Shown here: piece by piece, positions 17,147 to 25,027 of the stretch
Numbering within the stretch: the stretch's first letter is position 1
Layout: each line of letters begins with the position of its first letter
Assembly: GCF_017741815.1 (NCBI RefSeq)
Contig: NZ_JAGHMF010000020.1
Span: 124,001-188,000 of the forward strand
Direction of reading: 5' to 3'
Length of the DNA stretch: 64,000 bases
Origin: Rhizobium sp. 16-488-2b
Lineage (GTDB): Bacteria; Pseudomonadota; Alphaproteobacteria; Rhizobiales; Rhizobiaceae
The notes under the pieces: generated by a model
Told to the model about the DNA's origin: nothing
Database searches by the model: none
What the model saw: only the letters and a program-made list of their open reading frames with translations
Program-made: the position numbers and the translations under genes

Positions 17147-17217
17147 TATCGGCAATGGATTCTGCCGAGGCCAGAAAAGGCTGAACCGCTTCCCCGACGA
17201 AGCCGATGACTCCTACT
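17147..17217 (+). promoter_or_regulatory. Fluoride riboswitch (crcB motif)
   Basis: The 5' stem is GGCA-ATGGATTC-TGCC, followed by a small GCC/GGC variable hairpin. Then come AACCGC and the stem GCTTC/GAAGC, ending in the highly conserved GATGACTCCTAC of the crcB motif. This class binds F- with Mg2+ and turns on fluoride exporters. The gene downstream is a CLC-F-type antiporter, a classic partner. No clear intrinsic terminator was seen between aptamer and gene, so control is more likely translational; this is inference. Confidence 0.9.
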
Positions 17218-17247
17218 TCATTTGCCATCGCGCGAAAGGGTAGAGTC

Positions 17248-17316
17248 ATGTTCGAAGTCTTCGTTCCATCACACATCGCCGGCGATACCGCCCGTCATCA
17301 GGGGGCAGCACTATGA
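17248..17316 (+). CDS. Possible 22-aa leader peptide overlapping the CLC-F start
   Basis: ATG at 17248 with an AAAGGG ribosome-binding site seven bases upstream encodes MFEVFVPSHIAGDTARHQGA plus two residues. Its TGA overlaps the CLC-F ATG in the sequence ATGA, the usual arrangement for translational coupling. It sits between the riboswitch and the transporter. The antiporter also has its own AGGGGG site, so coupling may be optional. No homology is known to me; it may be fortuitous. Confidence 0.35.
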   Translation: MFEVFVPSHIAGDTARHQGAAL

Positions 17317-18671
17317 TCGCCTTCTCCGATATTTTCGGCATCCGCCTGCGCCAGCTTCGCGACATCGGCAAATGGATCGCCGTCATCGTTCCGATGGCGG
17401 TTGTCGTCGGCTCGCTCTGCGCATTCTTCCTCTGGGCGCTCGATCTTGCGACCAGGAGCCGCTTCGACCATCCCTGGCTGCTCTACGGCCTGCCCGCTGC
17501 CGGTTTCCTCATGGTGCTGATCTACCAGACATTTGGAAAGTCCGCCGAGGGCGGCAACAACCTCATCGTCGATCAGATCCACGAACCCGGTGCCGGCGTT
17601 CCCCTGCGCATGGCACCGCTCATCCTCGTCTCCACCGTCGCCACCCATCTCTTCGGCGGCTCGGCCGGACGCGAAGGCACGGCGGTGCAGCTTGGCGGCA
17701 GCATCGCCAGCGCCGTGGCGAAACTCTTCCGCCTGTCGCCCGCCGATGTCAGTATCCTCCTCATGGGCGGCGTCGCGGCCGGCTTCGGCGCGGTGTTCGG
17801 CACACCGATCGCCGGCGCCATCTTCGCGCTCGAAGTGCTGACCATCGGCCGCATGCAATATGAAGCGCTGATCCCCTGCCTGATGGCCGCAGTCACCGGT
17901 GACTGGGCCTGCCACGCCTGGGGCATCGAGCACACGCACTACCACATCGCTTATCTCGCCGACGCGCCCGCCAATGTCTTCCATCTCGATGCGATCCTGC
18001 TGTCGAAAGTCGCGGTCGCCGGCGTCATCTTGGGGCTCGCGGCGAAATCCTTCGCCGAGCTTTCCCACGCAGCCTCGGCACTGTTCAAGAAGCTCCTACC
18101 CTACGCCCCGCTGCGCCCGGTTTTGGCCGGGCTGATCCTGATCGGCCTCGTCCATCTGCTCGGCACCCGCGCCTATCTCGGCCTCGGCGTCTGGTCGCCC
18201 GACGCCGCCGACCCCACCATCGCGGGCTTCTTTGCGCCCGGCGCCGTCGATTATTGGAGCTGGTTCTGGAAGGCGCTCTTCACCATCGTCACACTGAGCG
18301 CCGGCTTCAAAGGTGGCGAGGTCACCCCGCTGTTCTTCATCGGCGCCGCACTCGGCAATGCGCTGGCGGCTCTCTTCGGCGCGCCGTCCGATCTCTTCGC
18401 CGGTCTCGGCTTCGTGGCGATCTTCGCCGGCGCCACCAACACGCCGCTCGCGTGCATGATCATGGGCATCGAGCTCTTCGGCGCCACCCACGCCGTCTAC
18501 CTCGCCGTCGCCTGCTTCCTCGCCTATCTCTGCAGCGGCCATTCGAGCATCTATCTGGCCCAGCGCCTCGGCGTCCCAAAACGCCGCGCCATGCGCACGA
18601 TCCCCTCAGGCGTGTCGCTCCGCCATGTCAGGGATCGGAAGGTGCCGGCTGTCGAGGGTGTCGAGAAGTAA
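17313..18671 (+). CDS. CLC-F type fluoride/proton antiporter
   Basis: 452 residues with about 12 membrane helices. Instead of the chloride-type GSGIP filter it has GNNLI (residues 81-85), and GREGT (119-123, gating Glu121) replaces GREGP. GNNL-type filters mark the CLC-F clade, which exchanges F- for H+ across the inner membrane and protects against fluoride. The fluoride riboswitch immediately upstream supports this strongly. It lacks CBS domains. The gene converges on a second, CBS-containing CLC gene across a hairpin. A plain chloride channel is unlikely given filter and riboswitch. Confidence 0.88.
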   Translation: MIAFSDIFGIRLRQLRDIGKWIAVIVPMAVVVGSLCAFFLWALDLATRSRFDHPWLLYGLPAAGFLMVLIYQTFGKSAEGGNNLIVDQIHEPGAGVPLRMAPLILVSTVATHLFGGSAGREGTAVQLGGSIASAVAKLFRLSPADVSILLMGGVAAGFGAVFGTPIAGAIFALEVLTIGRMQYEALIPCLMAAVTGDWACHAWGIEHTHYHIAYLADAPANVFHLDAILLSKVAVAGVILGLAAKSFAELSHAASALFKKLLPYAPLRPVLAGLILIGLVHLLGTRAYLGLGVWSPDAADPTIAGFFAPGAVDYWSWFWKALFTIVTLSAGFKGGEVTPLFFIGAALGNALAALFGAPSDLFAGLGFVAIFAGATNTPLACMIMGIELFGATHAVYLAVACFLAYLCSGHSSIYLAQRLGVPKRRAMRTIPSGVSLRHVRDRKVPAVEGVEK

Positions 18672-18681
18672 GGCACGAAAA

Positions 18682-18707
18682 CGCCCGCCACGAGAACGTG
18701 GCGGGCG
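18682..18707. terminator. Hairpin between the convergent CLC genes
   Basis: Perfect 11-bp stem CGCCCGCCACG/CGTGGCGGGCG with loop AGAA between two stops; the T tract on either side is short, but the location suits a bidirectional terminator. Confidence 0.55.
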
Positions 18708-18724
18708 ACTTGTTCGGCATCGAC

Positions 18725-20527
18725 CTAGGCAGCGTTTGAAAACAGATAAGGCCGGCGCTCCGTCTCGCTCGCCTTGAAGGAGTGCCGCAGATGCAGCAGA
18801 TCCTTGCGCGCGATCAGCCCGACCAGCCGCTTCGTCTGCGGATCGATCACGGGGATGCGCCCTTCTCCCGAATTCAGCATGATGTCCGTGACATGCCCGA
18901 CCGTATCATCCGCAAGCGCATAAGCGATGTCGGCATTCGATGTTGCGTCGACAATGCTGACATCGGACGCCACGCCCTCCTGACGCCACCGCAGCACATC
19001 GGCGCGTGAGATCAGGCCGAGCAGCACACGCTGGTCGTCGACGACGGGATAGACGCGATGCGTCTTCTCGGCCGTCTCGAAGAAGGTCTTCACCTCCCCC
19101 ACCGTCTGCCGCGATGAAAGCACATCGACATCCACGATCATGATGTCGCGGGCGCGCGTCAGCTCGAACGGATCGATGCCGTATTCGCGCGTGATGTGCT
19201 GGCCGCGCCGGGCGATCTTTTCCGTGAGGATCGAGCGCCGAAGCACAAGCACCGTCACCGCATAGGCGGACACCGTGGCGGCAAGCAGCGGCAGGAGCGC
19301 CGACAGGTCTCCCGTCAGCTCCACCGCGAAAAAGGTTCCGGTCAGTGGCGCGCGCATCGTGCCGCCCATCATCGCGGCCATGCCGATCAACGCCCAAAAC
19401 CCCTGGTCCCCTGGCAGAAACAGCCCGGCCAGCCAGCCAATCGCCCCACCGAAGATGAGCAGCGGCGCGAGCACGCCGCCAGAGGTGCCGGATGACAATG
19501 CGATCAGCCAGATCGCCACCTTCACGGCGAGGATGGTGAGGACAGCGGCCGGAAGCACGTTGCTATGCAGCAGATCCTCGATGATATCGTAGCCGACACC
19601 GAGCGCGCGCGGCTCGATCAGCCCGCCGATCCCGATGAACAGGCCACCGATCGCCGGGCACCACATCCAGTGAACAGGCAGGGCCTCGAACAGGTCCTCG
19701 ACCTTGTAGAGGAGCACGGTCAGGAGACCGGACGCGAAGCCGGTGAGAATGCCGAGCCCGGCGCAGAGCGCAATCCCCCACCAGGGCAGGCTCATGTCGA
19801 AATGCGCGGGAAACAGCGGACCGGCGCCGAACAGAAACGGCCGCCAGCAAGCCGACACACAGGCAGCCACGGCCACCGGAATAAAGCTTCTCGGCTTCCA
19901 TTCGAACAGAAGAAGCTCGACCGCCAGGAGAAGGGCCGCGATCGGCGTGCCGAAGATCGCCGTCATGCCGGCGGCAGCACCCGCAACCAGCAGAGACTTG
20001 CGCTCCGCCGAGCTCATCTCGAAGCACTGCGCGAAGAGCGAACCGATCGCGCCACCGGTCATGATGATCGGCCCTTCGGCGCCGAACGGGCCACCGGTGC
20101 CGATCGAGATCGCCGACGACAGCGGCTTGAGCACCGCCACCTTCGGCGACATGCGGCTTCCGCCGATCAGGATGGCCTCGATGGCCTCAGGGATGCCGTG
20201 TCCCCTGATCTTCTCCGAGCCGAAGCGCGCCATCAGCCCGATGATCAGTCCGCCGATGACAGGCACGACAAGCATCCACAGCGACGGATGCGCATGCGCC
20301 AGGCTCTCGGCAACGAGGCTGACCTTTCCGAACCAGACGATATTCGAGACGAGCGAGATCAGGCTGACCAACAGCCACGCCGCGAACGCGCCGCCGGTGC
20401 CGACGACGACGGCCATCGCGATCAGCGCCAGAACGCGCCTGTCGGTGGTGAAATCGCCCGCCGCGCGGCGCGGCAGTAGGGAAGCGGTATTGGGGGACGT
20501 ATCGGGAGGAAGAGATTTTGGGGGCAT
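18725..20527 (-). CDS. CLC-type chloride channel/transporter with two CBS domains
   Basis: 600 residues. About 11-12 membrane helices cover residues 30-435. The filter reads GHGIP (109-113), the gating segment GTGGPFGAEGP keeps the glutamate (Glu151), and SSGTSGGVLAPLL is helix N-like. Two CBS domains follow (about 445-505, with RARDIMIVDVDV, and 515-590, with LVGLIARKDLL) and could sense adenine nucleotides. It belongs to the chloride-type branch, unlike its convergent neighbour. A palindrome just upstream and a divergent MarR gene suggest regulation by that protein. Confidence 0.92.
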   Translation of the reverse strand: MPPKSLPPDTSPNTASLLPRRAAGDFTTDRRVLALIAMAVVVGTGGAFAAWLLVSLISLVSNIVWFGKVSLVAESLAHAHPSLWMLVVPVIGGLIIGLMARFGSEKIRGHGIPEAIEAILIGGSRMSPKVAVLKPLSSAISIGTGGPFGAEGPIIMTGGAIGSLFAQCFEMSSAERKSLLVAGAAAGMTAIFGTPIAALLLAVELLLFEWKPRSFIPVAVAACVSACWRPFLFGAGPLFPAHFDMSLPWWGIALCAGLGILTGFASGLLTVLLYKVEDLFEALPVHWMWCPAIGGLFIGIGGLIEPRALGVGYDIIEDLLHSNVLPAAVLTILAVKVAIWLIALSSGTSGGVLAPLLIFGGAIGWLAGLFLPGDQGFWALIGMAAMMGGTMRAPLTGTFFAVELTGDLSALLPLLAATVSAYAVTVLVLRRSILTEKIARRGQHITREYGIDPFELTRARDIMIVDVDVLSSRQTVGEVKTFFETAEKTHRVYPVVDDQRVLLGLISRADVLRWRQEGVASDVSIVDATSNADIAYALADDTVGHVTDIMLNSGEGRIPVIDPQTKRLVGLIARKDLLHLRHSFKASETERRPYLFSNAA

Positions 20528-20563
20528 GGTCGATCCTGTCTGGTGTTTATCTGCGCGCTCAAA

Positions 20564-20582
20564 TATATCGTATTACGATATA
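20564..20582. promoter_or_regulatory. Palindromic operator between clc and marR
   Basis: TATATCG-TATTA-CGATATA, an inverted repeat with 7-bp arms in the divergent promoter region. Its size and AT-rich character fit a MarR-family operator, so autoregulation plus control of the CLC gene is inferred. Confidence 0.55.
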
Positions 20583-20706
20583 AATCAAGAGACCGATCTC
20601 TCGCGTCTCATAAGGCGCGCGCCTCGCGCCGCGGGCTTTGCGGATGGCGGCGATAACGGCTAGAGATCGCCCTGACTTTCATGGGCGTTGACGGAAGGAT
20701 GTGGCG

Positions 20707-21150
20707 ATGCGGGACGATCTGTCGGACGAGGATTACGAAGCGCTCGCGAACCTTCGCCACACGCTGCGCCGTTTCATGGATTTCAGCGCGTCAGCCGCGC
20801 TTGAAGCCGGCCTGCCCGCGCAGCAGCACCAGGCGCTGCTCGCCATCAAGGGGCACCGCGCGCCCGATCCGATGACCGTCGGCCTTCTTGCCGAGCGCCT
20901 GATCATCGCGCCGCATACCGCGACCGAACTGGTGGGCCGTCTTGAGGCCGCCGGCCACGTCAGCCGCCGCCCCGACCCCAACGACCGCCGACGCCAGACG
21001 CTCATCCTGACCGACCAGGCCGAAGCCGTCCTCAAACAGCTGACGACCATCCACCTCAAAGAAATCCGCGAAATGGCACCGCGCCTGATCGCTATCCTCC
21101 AGAGCATCCAGGAGGAAACGCCACTGCCCGATGATCCGTGGTCGGCGTAG
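20707..21150 (+). CDS. MarR family transcriptional regulator
   Basis: 147 residues. The ATG at 20707 is chosen over the GTG at 20701 because GGAAGG lies at the right distance for it only. The winged-helix region includes MTVGLLAERLIIAPHTATELVGRLEAAGHVSRRPDPNDRR, where the DxRxxxLxLT-like wing signature of MarR proteins is seen (DRRRQTLILT). It is divergent from the CBS-type CLC gene with a palindrome between them. The ligand is unknown; it has no cysteine-based redox motif. Confidence 0.87.
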   Translation: MRDDLSDEDYEALANLRHTLRRFMDFSASAALEAGLPAQQHQALLAIKGHRAPDPMTVGLLAERLIIAPHTATELVGRLEAAGHVSRRPDPNDRRRQTLILTDQAEAVLKQLTTIHLKEIREMAPRLIAILQSIQEETPLPDDPWSA

Positions 21151-21176
21151 GATATCGACGAGCCTGTGGGCAGCCC

Positions 21177-21575
21177 TCAAGGCGCTCCGTTGATCTCGAC
21201 GATATTGCGATCAGGGTCACGAAGATAAAGCTGCGGGAACCCCGCCATCCCGGTGCGGAAAATCAGCATGTGCTTGGGATCGTCGTCGGGCAGATCCCCG
21301 CTGAAGCCGAGGGCGGCGAGGCGTTCGAGAACGGCCTCGAAGTCATCGGTCCGAAACGCGAAGTGCCAGTCGTTGCGATCGATGTTTGGCCGTTGCCGGA
21401 AGGTGCCCTCGGGATGCACGACGAGGTGGACCTGCAGACTGCCGCAGGCGAGCCACGCCCCGCCCACCGGAAAGTCCGGCCGAGGGATTTCGGAAAGACC
21501 AAAGACATCGCGGTAAAACGGTAGAGATTTCTCCAGGTCATCAGTGATGATCGACACGTGATGCAGGGCAAGCAT
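21177..21575 (-). CDS. VOC family protein (glyoxalase/dioxygenase fold)
   Basis: 132 residues from MLALHHVSIITDDLEKS, preceded by a strong GGGGGGAGA site. Paired beta-alpha-beta units typical of VOC proteins are visible: FYRDVFGL, then WHFAFRTDDFEAVLERL and the C-terminal LYLRDPDRNIVEI, which carries the usual metal-ligand glutamate. VOC enzymes use a divalent metal for isomerase, lyase or dioxygenase reactions; the substrate cannot be told. It converges on marR. Confidence 0.85.
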   Translation of the reverse strand: MLALHHVSIITDDLEKSLPFYRDVFGLSEIPRPDFPVGGAWLACGSLQVHLVVHPEGTFRQRPNIDRNDWHFAFRTDDFEAVLERLAALGFSGDLPDDDPKHMLIFRTGMAGFPQLYLRDPDRNIVEINGAP

Positions 21576-21689
21576 GTCTTCTCCCCCCAAGAAGCGTCCA
21601 AGCAATCATCACAATAGCCGAAACAGCAGCCTGACACCATCTGAGGGCGAGCCTCTTCCCGCGACCGGCGTCTCTACAACCAATTGCGC

Positions 21690-21854
21690 CTAAACAAACA
21701 GATCCCGCCCAAGCAGCGCGACGGCCCAGATCGCGAAGGCAAACAGTGCGATCTTCCAGAAATCCGCGCGCTTCCTGAGGCCCGGCAGACCGAGCGGCTT
21801 GATCAGGTGCACCACCATCGCAAGCATCAGGAGAAGCGCGATCAGCTTCGTCAT
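21690..21854 (-). CDS. Small membrane protein of unknown function (54 aa)
   Basis: The frame starts MTKLIALLLMLAMVVHLIKP and ends LFAFAIWAVALLGRDLFV. Two hydrophobic helices flank a basic loop (LPGLRKRADFWK), giving a two-pass inner-membrane topology. The composition and clean start/stop make it more likely real than chance, and short two-helix proteins of this kind occur in rhizobia. Function unknown. Confidence 0.6.
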   Translation of the reverse strand: MTKLIALLLMLAMVVHLIKPLGLPGLRKRADFWKIALFAFAIWAVALLGRDLFV

Positions 21855-22029
21855 GTCTTTATTTTTCCATATGTTCTTGATGTCACAGGACGGACATTAT
21901 TTCGCGCGACGACTGCCCATAAACATGCCGTAAAGGCATTCGGGGACACAATCAACATTTCAAAGACTGGGCAGCATCGTGTGCTGCCATATGTCTTTGT
22001 GCATGTAAGCTGAGTTGCATGGGGGGCCA

Positions 22030-23307
22030 ATGAAACGAAATCTTCTATCCGTCGCCGCACTTCTGTTCGGCACGCTCTTTCTGTTCATGGGCAATGGCCT
22101 GCAAGGTATCCTCCTCCCCGTCCGCGGCAATCTCGAAGGTTATGCGACCACCACGCTCGGCCTGCTCGGCACATCCTGGGCAGCCGGCTTCGTCATCGGT
22201 TGCCTTGTTGCGCCGAAGATGGTCAGCCGCGTCGGCCATGTGCGCGCCTTCTCCGGCTTTATCTCGATCATCGCCATCATCGCGCTGGTCAGCGGCATCG
22301 CCGTTCATCCGGTCTGGTGGGTGCTCTTGCGCGCCGTCACCGGCTTCGCCACAGCCGGCACCTCGATGATCATCGAGAGCTGGCTCAACGAACGCGCGAC
22401 AAACGAGAGCCGCGGCGCGATCTTCTCGCTCTATATCGCCATCACCCTGATCGGCGTCGTCGCCGGCCAGATGATGATCCCGCTCGAGGATGTGCGCACG
22501 CCCATCCTCTTCATGATCTGCGGCATCTTCTACTGCATCGCCATGCTGCCGACGCTGCTGTCGACCGCCGCCTCGCCGCAGCCGCTGAAGGCCGTGAAGC
22601 TCGATCTCAAGGCGCTCTATCGCAATTCGCCGGTTTCCTGCCTCGGCATTCTCCTGGTTGGCATCGCCAATGGCGCCTATGGCACGCTGGGCGCCGTCTT
22701 CGGCGCCGGCGCCGGCCTCTCGGATACCTCGATCGCCATTATGATGAGCTCGACCATCTTTGCCGGCGCCGTCATGCAGCTCCCGGCCGGCCGCTTGTCC
22801 GACCGCATCGACCGCCGCTACGTGCTGGCGGCCATGTCGGCGATCGCGGCCCTTGCCGGTCTGATGCTCGTCGTCCTCCACCCCTCCTCGCCCGCCTTCA
22901 TCATCACGCTGGTGGTGCTCTATGGCGCGGTTGCCAACACGCTCTATCCGATCGCCGTCGCCCACGCCAACGACTATGCCTCCTCGGAAGACTTCGTGAA
23001 GGTCTCCGGCGGCCTGCTGCTGCTTTACGGTATCGGCACCATCATCGGCCCGACGATTGGCGGCCCCGTCATGTCGATGGCAAGCCCGCACGCACTGTTC
23101 CTGGTGACCGCACTCGCCCACGTGCTGATCACGGCTTACGCGATCATCCGCAGCCGCGCGCGCGCCGCCATCCCGGCAAGCGACCGCGACGCCTTCACCA
23201 CCATCCCGACGGCCACATCGCAGATGATGACGCCCGAGGGCATGACGCTTGCCGATCGCGGGCAGAACAAGACGCCGGAGCCGCCGATGGAGCCGGCAAC
23301 CCGATAG
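22030..23307 (+). CDS. MFS transporter (YcaD-like)
   Basis: 425 residues with 12 predicted helices; the start MKRNLLSVAALLFGT is preferred because GGGGGG lies just upstream. The loop 4-5 region IIESWLNERATNESRGAIFSLY is characteristic of the YcaD/UMF-type MFS group. The second half starts with CLGILLVGIANGAYGTLGAV and contains GRLSDRIDRRYVL, the MFS motif A analogue. The C-terminal tail is cytoplasmic and Pro/Thr-rich. The substrate is unknown. DUF1192 follows 57 bases later and may share the transcript. Confidence 0.9.
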   Translation: MKRNLLSVAALLFGTLFLFMGNGLQGILLPVRGNLEGYATTTLGLLGTSWAAGFVIGCLVAPKMVSRVGHVRAFSGFISIIAIIALVSGIAVHPVWWVLLRAVTGFATAGTSMIIESWLNERATNESRGAIFSLYIAITLIGVVAGQMMIPLEDVRTPILFMICGIFYCIAMLPTLLSTAASPQPLKAVKLDLKALYRNSPVSCLGILLVGIANGAYGTLGAVFGAGAGLSDTSIAIMMSSTIFAGAVMQLPAGRLSDRIDRRYVLAAMSAIAALAGLMLVVLHPSSPAFIITLVVLYGAVANTLYPIAVAHANDYASSEDFVKVSGGLLLLYGIGTIIGPTIGGPVMSMASPHALFLVTALAHVLITAYAIIRSRARAAIPASDRDAFTTIPTATSQMMTPEGMTLADRGQNKTPEPPMEPATR

Positions 23308-23364
23308 ACTTGAAGCGGAGACGGCCGGGCGCTTGCCCGCCGACACGAGGACGGAGGACCGAAC

Positions 23365-23556
23365 ATGAGCTTCATGGATGACGACCGGCCGCAGAAGAAA
23401 CCGAATCACGAGATCGGGATGGACCTCTCGATGATGTCGGTGGACGAGCTGAACGCGCGTATCGACATGCTCAAGGCCGAGATTTCGCGCATCGAGCACG
23501 AAGCCGCGCGCAAGGCATCGGGAAGATTGGCTGCAGAAAACCTCTTCAAATCGTAA
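23365..23556 (+). CDS. DUF1192 family small protein
   Basis: 63 residues. The core MMSVDELNARIDMLKAEISRIE followed by AARKASGRLAAENLFKS is the DUF1192 signature, predicted as a short helical hairpin/coiled coil without signal peptide. The ribosome-binding site is GGAGGACC. In rhizobia it lies close to rcdA, as here; no function is established. Confidence 0.88.
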   Translation: MSFMDDDRPQKKPNHEIGMDLSMMSVDELNARIDMLKAEISRIEHEAARKASGRLAAENLFKS

Positions 23557-23615
23557 GCCGGCAAAACCCCGGATTTGATTTATAGCCGCCGCGCAAGTGT
23601 TAATTCGGCACACAC

Positions 23616-23630
23616 TTAATGAGGCGTTAA
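23616..23630 (+). promoter_or_regulatory. CtrA box (distal)
   Basis: TTAA-TGAGGCG-TTAA, a perfect TTAA-N7-TTAA CtrA consensus, 60 bases after DUF1192 and about 307 bases before rcdA. Confidence 0.55.
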
Positions 23631-23728
23631 GCTTTCTAATGTATTGATGTGCTCATCCGGACTTGCTCTGGATCTCAGACAGTTTCCCATGCGGTGAATT
23701 GGTCTGATTTTTCTCCCTGTTTTACCTT

Positions 23729-23756
23729 GAGAGCCGCTTTTGCGGCTCTCCTTTTT
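23729..23756 (+). terminator. Terminator between DUF1192 and rcdA
   Basis: GAGAGCCGC-TTTT-GCGGCTCTC hairpin followed by CTTTTTC. It probably ends the MFS-DUF1192 transcript. Confidence 0.75.
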
Positions 23757-23794
23757 CGCATTGGCTGGGGACGAAAACCACGAAACTGTGGAAG

Positions 23795-23809
23795 TTAACC
23801 CTTTATTAA
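23795..23809 (+). promoter_or_regulatory. CtrA box (proximal)
   Basis: TTAA-CCCTTTA-TTAA, a perfect TTAA-N7-TTAA element about 128 bases before the rcdA start and after the preceding terminator, so it belongs to the rcdA promoter region. The rest of 23557-23936 has no gene. Confidence 0.65.
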
Positions 23810-23936
23810 GAAACGCCTTGCGCTATTAGGCTAAAACTACCATCTTTAAAGTCATTAAGGCCGACCGGTGAAACCTTTTGGGACCGGCCTGCGTTACCTG
23901 ATCAATAAGTAGATGCGTGCAACAGGGACCCTTTAA

Positions 23937-24452
23937 ATGTCAGAGCTTGGATTGAACACGATCAGTTTTGCAGGACGCGCTGCCGCATCGTCGCAGTTTA
24001 AGACATTGTACTCCGAGGGCATGTCGCTGGTCGAAGAGACCGCCGCCTATCTGGATGGCAATGGCCGCACCGCATCCAAGGTTCTGCCGCGCATGGCATC
24101 GGTTCTCTACGCAGCGGAATCCATGCGCCTCACCACCCGCCTGATGCAGATGGCTTCCTGGCTCCTTCTGCAGCGCGCCGTCAACAATGGCGAGATGTCG
24201 CGCGATCAGGTTCTGGCCGAAAAGAACAAGGTTCGCCTCGACGGCTTCAACGTCGACCGCAACGCACCGGGCTGGGGCGACCTGCCGGAAGCCTTCCGCG
24301 ATCTGATCGAACGCTCGCTGCGCCTGCAGAACCGCGTCGCCCTGCTCGACCGCGAAATCTATCGCCCGAACGAAGCAGCGATCGTTCCTGACAACCAGAA
24401 CAGCGTCCAGGCTCAGCTCAGCCTGCTGCAGACGGCCTTCGGCAACAACTGA
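23937..24452 (+). CDS. rcdA: RcdA-like regulator of CtrA degradation (DUF1465)
   Basis: 171 residues, all-helical, no signal peptide. Conserved DUF1465 segments: FKTLYSEGMSLVEETAAYLD, a run of RKVLPR-like residues, and YAAESMRLTTRLMQMASWLLLQRAV. The Caulobacter cell-cycle protein RcdA belongs to this family. It acts with CpdR and PopA as an adaptor that helps ClpXP degrade the master regulator CtrA. Two CtrA boxes upstream fit the known regulation of rcdA by CtrA in alphaproteobacteria. Assignment rests on family memory and context, not alignment. Confidence 0.82.
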   Translation: MSELGLNTISFAGRAAASSQFKTLYSEGMSLVEETAAYLDGNGRTASKVLPRMASVLYAAESMRLTTRLMQMASWLLLQRAVNNGEMSRDQVLAEKNKVRLDGFNVDRNAPGWGDLPEAFRDLIERSLRLQNRVALLDREIYRPNEAAIVPDNQNSVQAQLSLLQTAFGNN

Positions 24453-24473
24453 TCCATTCAAAGTAGACTGCAT

Positions 24474-24507
24474 AAACCGGCTGCGTTCCCTGCGCGGCCG
24501 GTTTTTT
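24474..24507 (+). terminator. Terminator after rcdA
   Basis: AAACCGGC/GCCGGTTT arms with a TGCG/CGC extension and a six-T run; nearly the same module as after the aldolase gene. Confidence 0.75.
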
Positions 24508-24562
24508 GTTGTCTGGGCGTTAGCCCGCTAATCGGCGTTCAGCTCAAGCGTAGCCCAAACGC

Positions 24563-24589
24563 AAAAAAGCCCCGCTTTCGCAGGGCTCC
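24563..24589 (-). terminator. Terminator after rpmE
   Basis: On the minus strand AGCCCTGCGAAAGCGGGGCT followed by TTTTTTGCG. Confidence 0.7.
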
Positions 24590-24614
24590 TTCGAAATCAG
24601 TGCAACAGCAGCGA

Positions 24615-24836
24615 TTAGAGGCCGAGGCCGCCGAAACGCTTGTTGAACTTGGAAACGCGGCCACCGCGGTCCATGAGCTGCTGGTTGCCGCCCGTCCAGG
24701 CCGGGTGCGACTTGGAATCGATTTCGAGGTTCATCACGGCGCCTTCCGAACCCCAGGTCGAGCGGGTTTCGTATTCGGTGCCGTCGGTCATGACTACCTT
24801 GATGGTGTGGTAGTCGGGATGGATTTCAGCCTTCAT
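24615..24836 (-). CDS. rpmE: Ribosomal protein bL31
   Basis: 73 residues, MKAEIHPDYHTIKVVMTDGT with the closing GGRVSKFNKRFGGLGL. No cysteine is present, so the zinc-binding CxxC of C+ type L31 is absent; this C-minus form is usual in alphaproteobacteria. It is part of the large ribosomal subunit at the subunit interface. Single gene, divergent from the ABC exporter. Confidence 0.95.
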   Translation of the reverse strand: MKAEIHPDYHTIKVVMTDGTEYETRSTWGSEGAVMNLEIDSKSHPAWTGGNQQLMDRGGRVSKFNKRFGGLGL

Positions 24837-25027
24837 AACAATCTTCCTGCGATGTCACGTCCATTTGACGCACCACGTTGCGACAAGAGGACCGATTGAA
24901 TAAATGAAGCCGCAGTCGCTACTGGCTACGGCTTCCCATTAGGATGCGGTGCCTATACATGAAGGCCATTAGGATAACAAGAGCCATCGACCGTGTTGCA
25001 CGGTGTTGAAGGCTGCTGGAGATTGAA

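Noticed and set aside
19565..20479. Plus-strand frame opposite the CBS-type CLC gene
   Set aside because: Charged, repetitive composition and no start signal; the minus strand is clearly a CLC protein.
22045..23613. Minus-strand frame of 522 codons opposite the MFS transporter and DUF1192
   Set aside because: It spans two genes and their gap without any domain; the plus strand explains the region.
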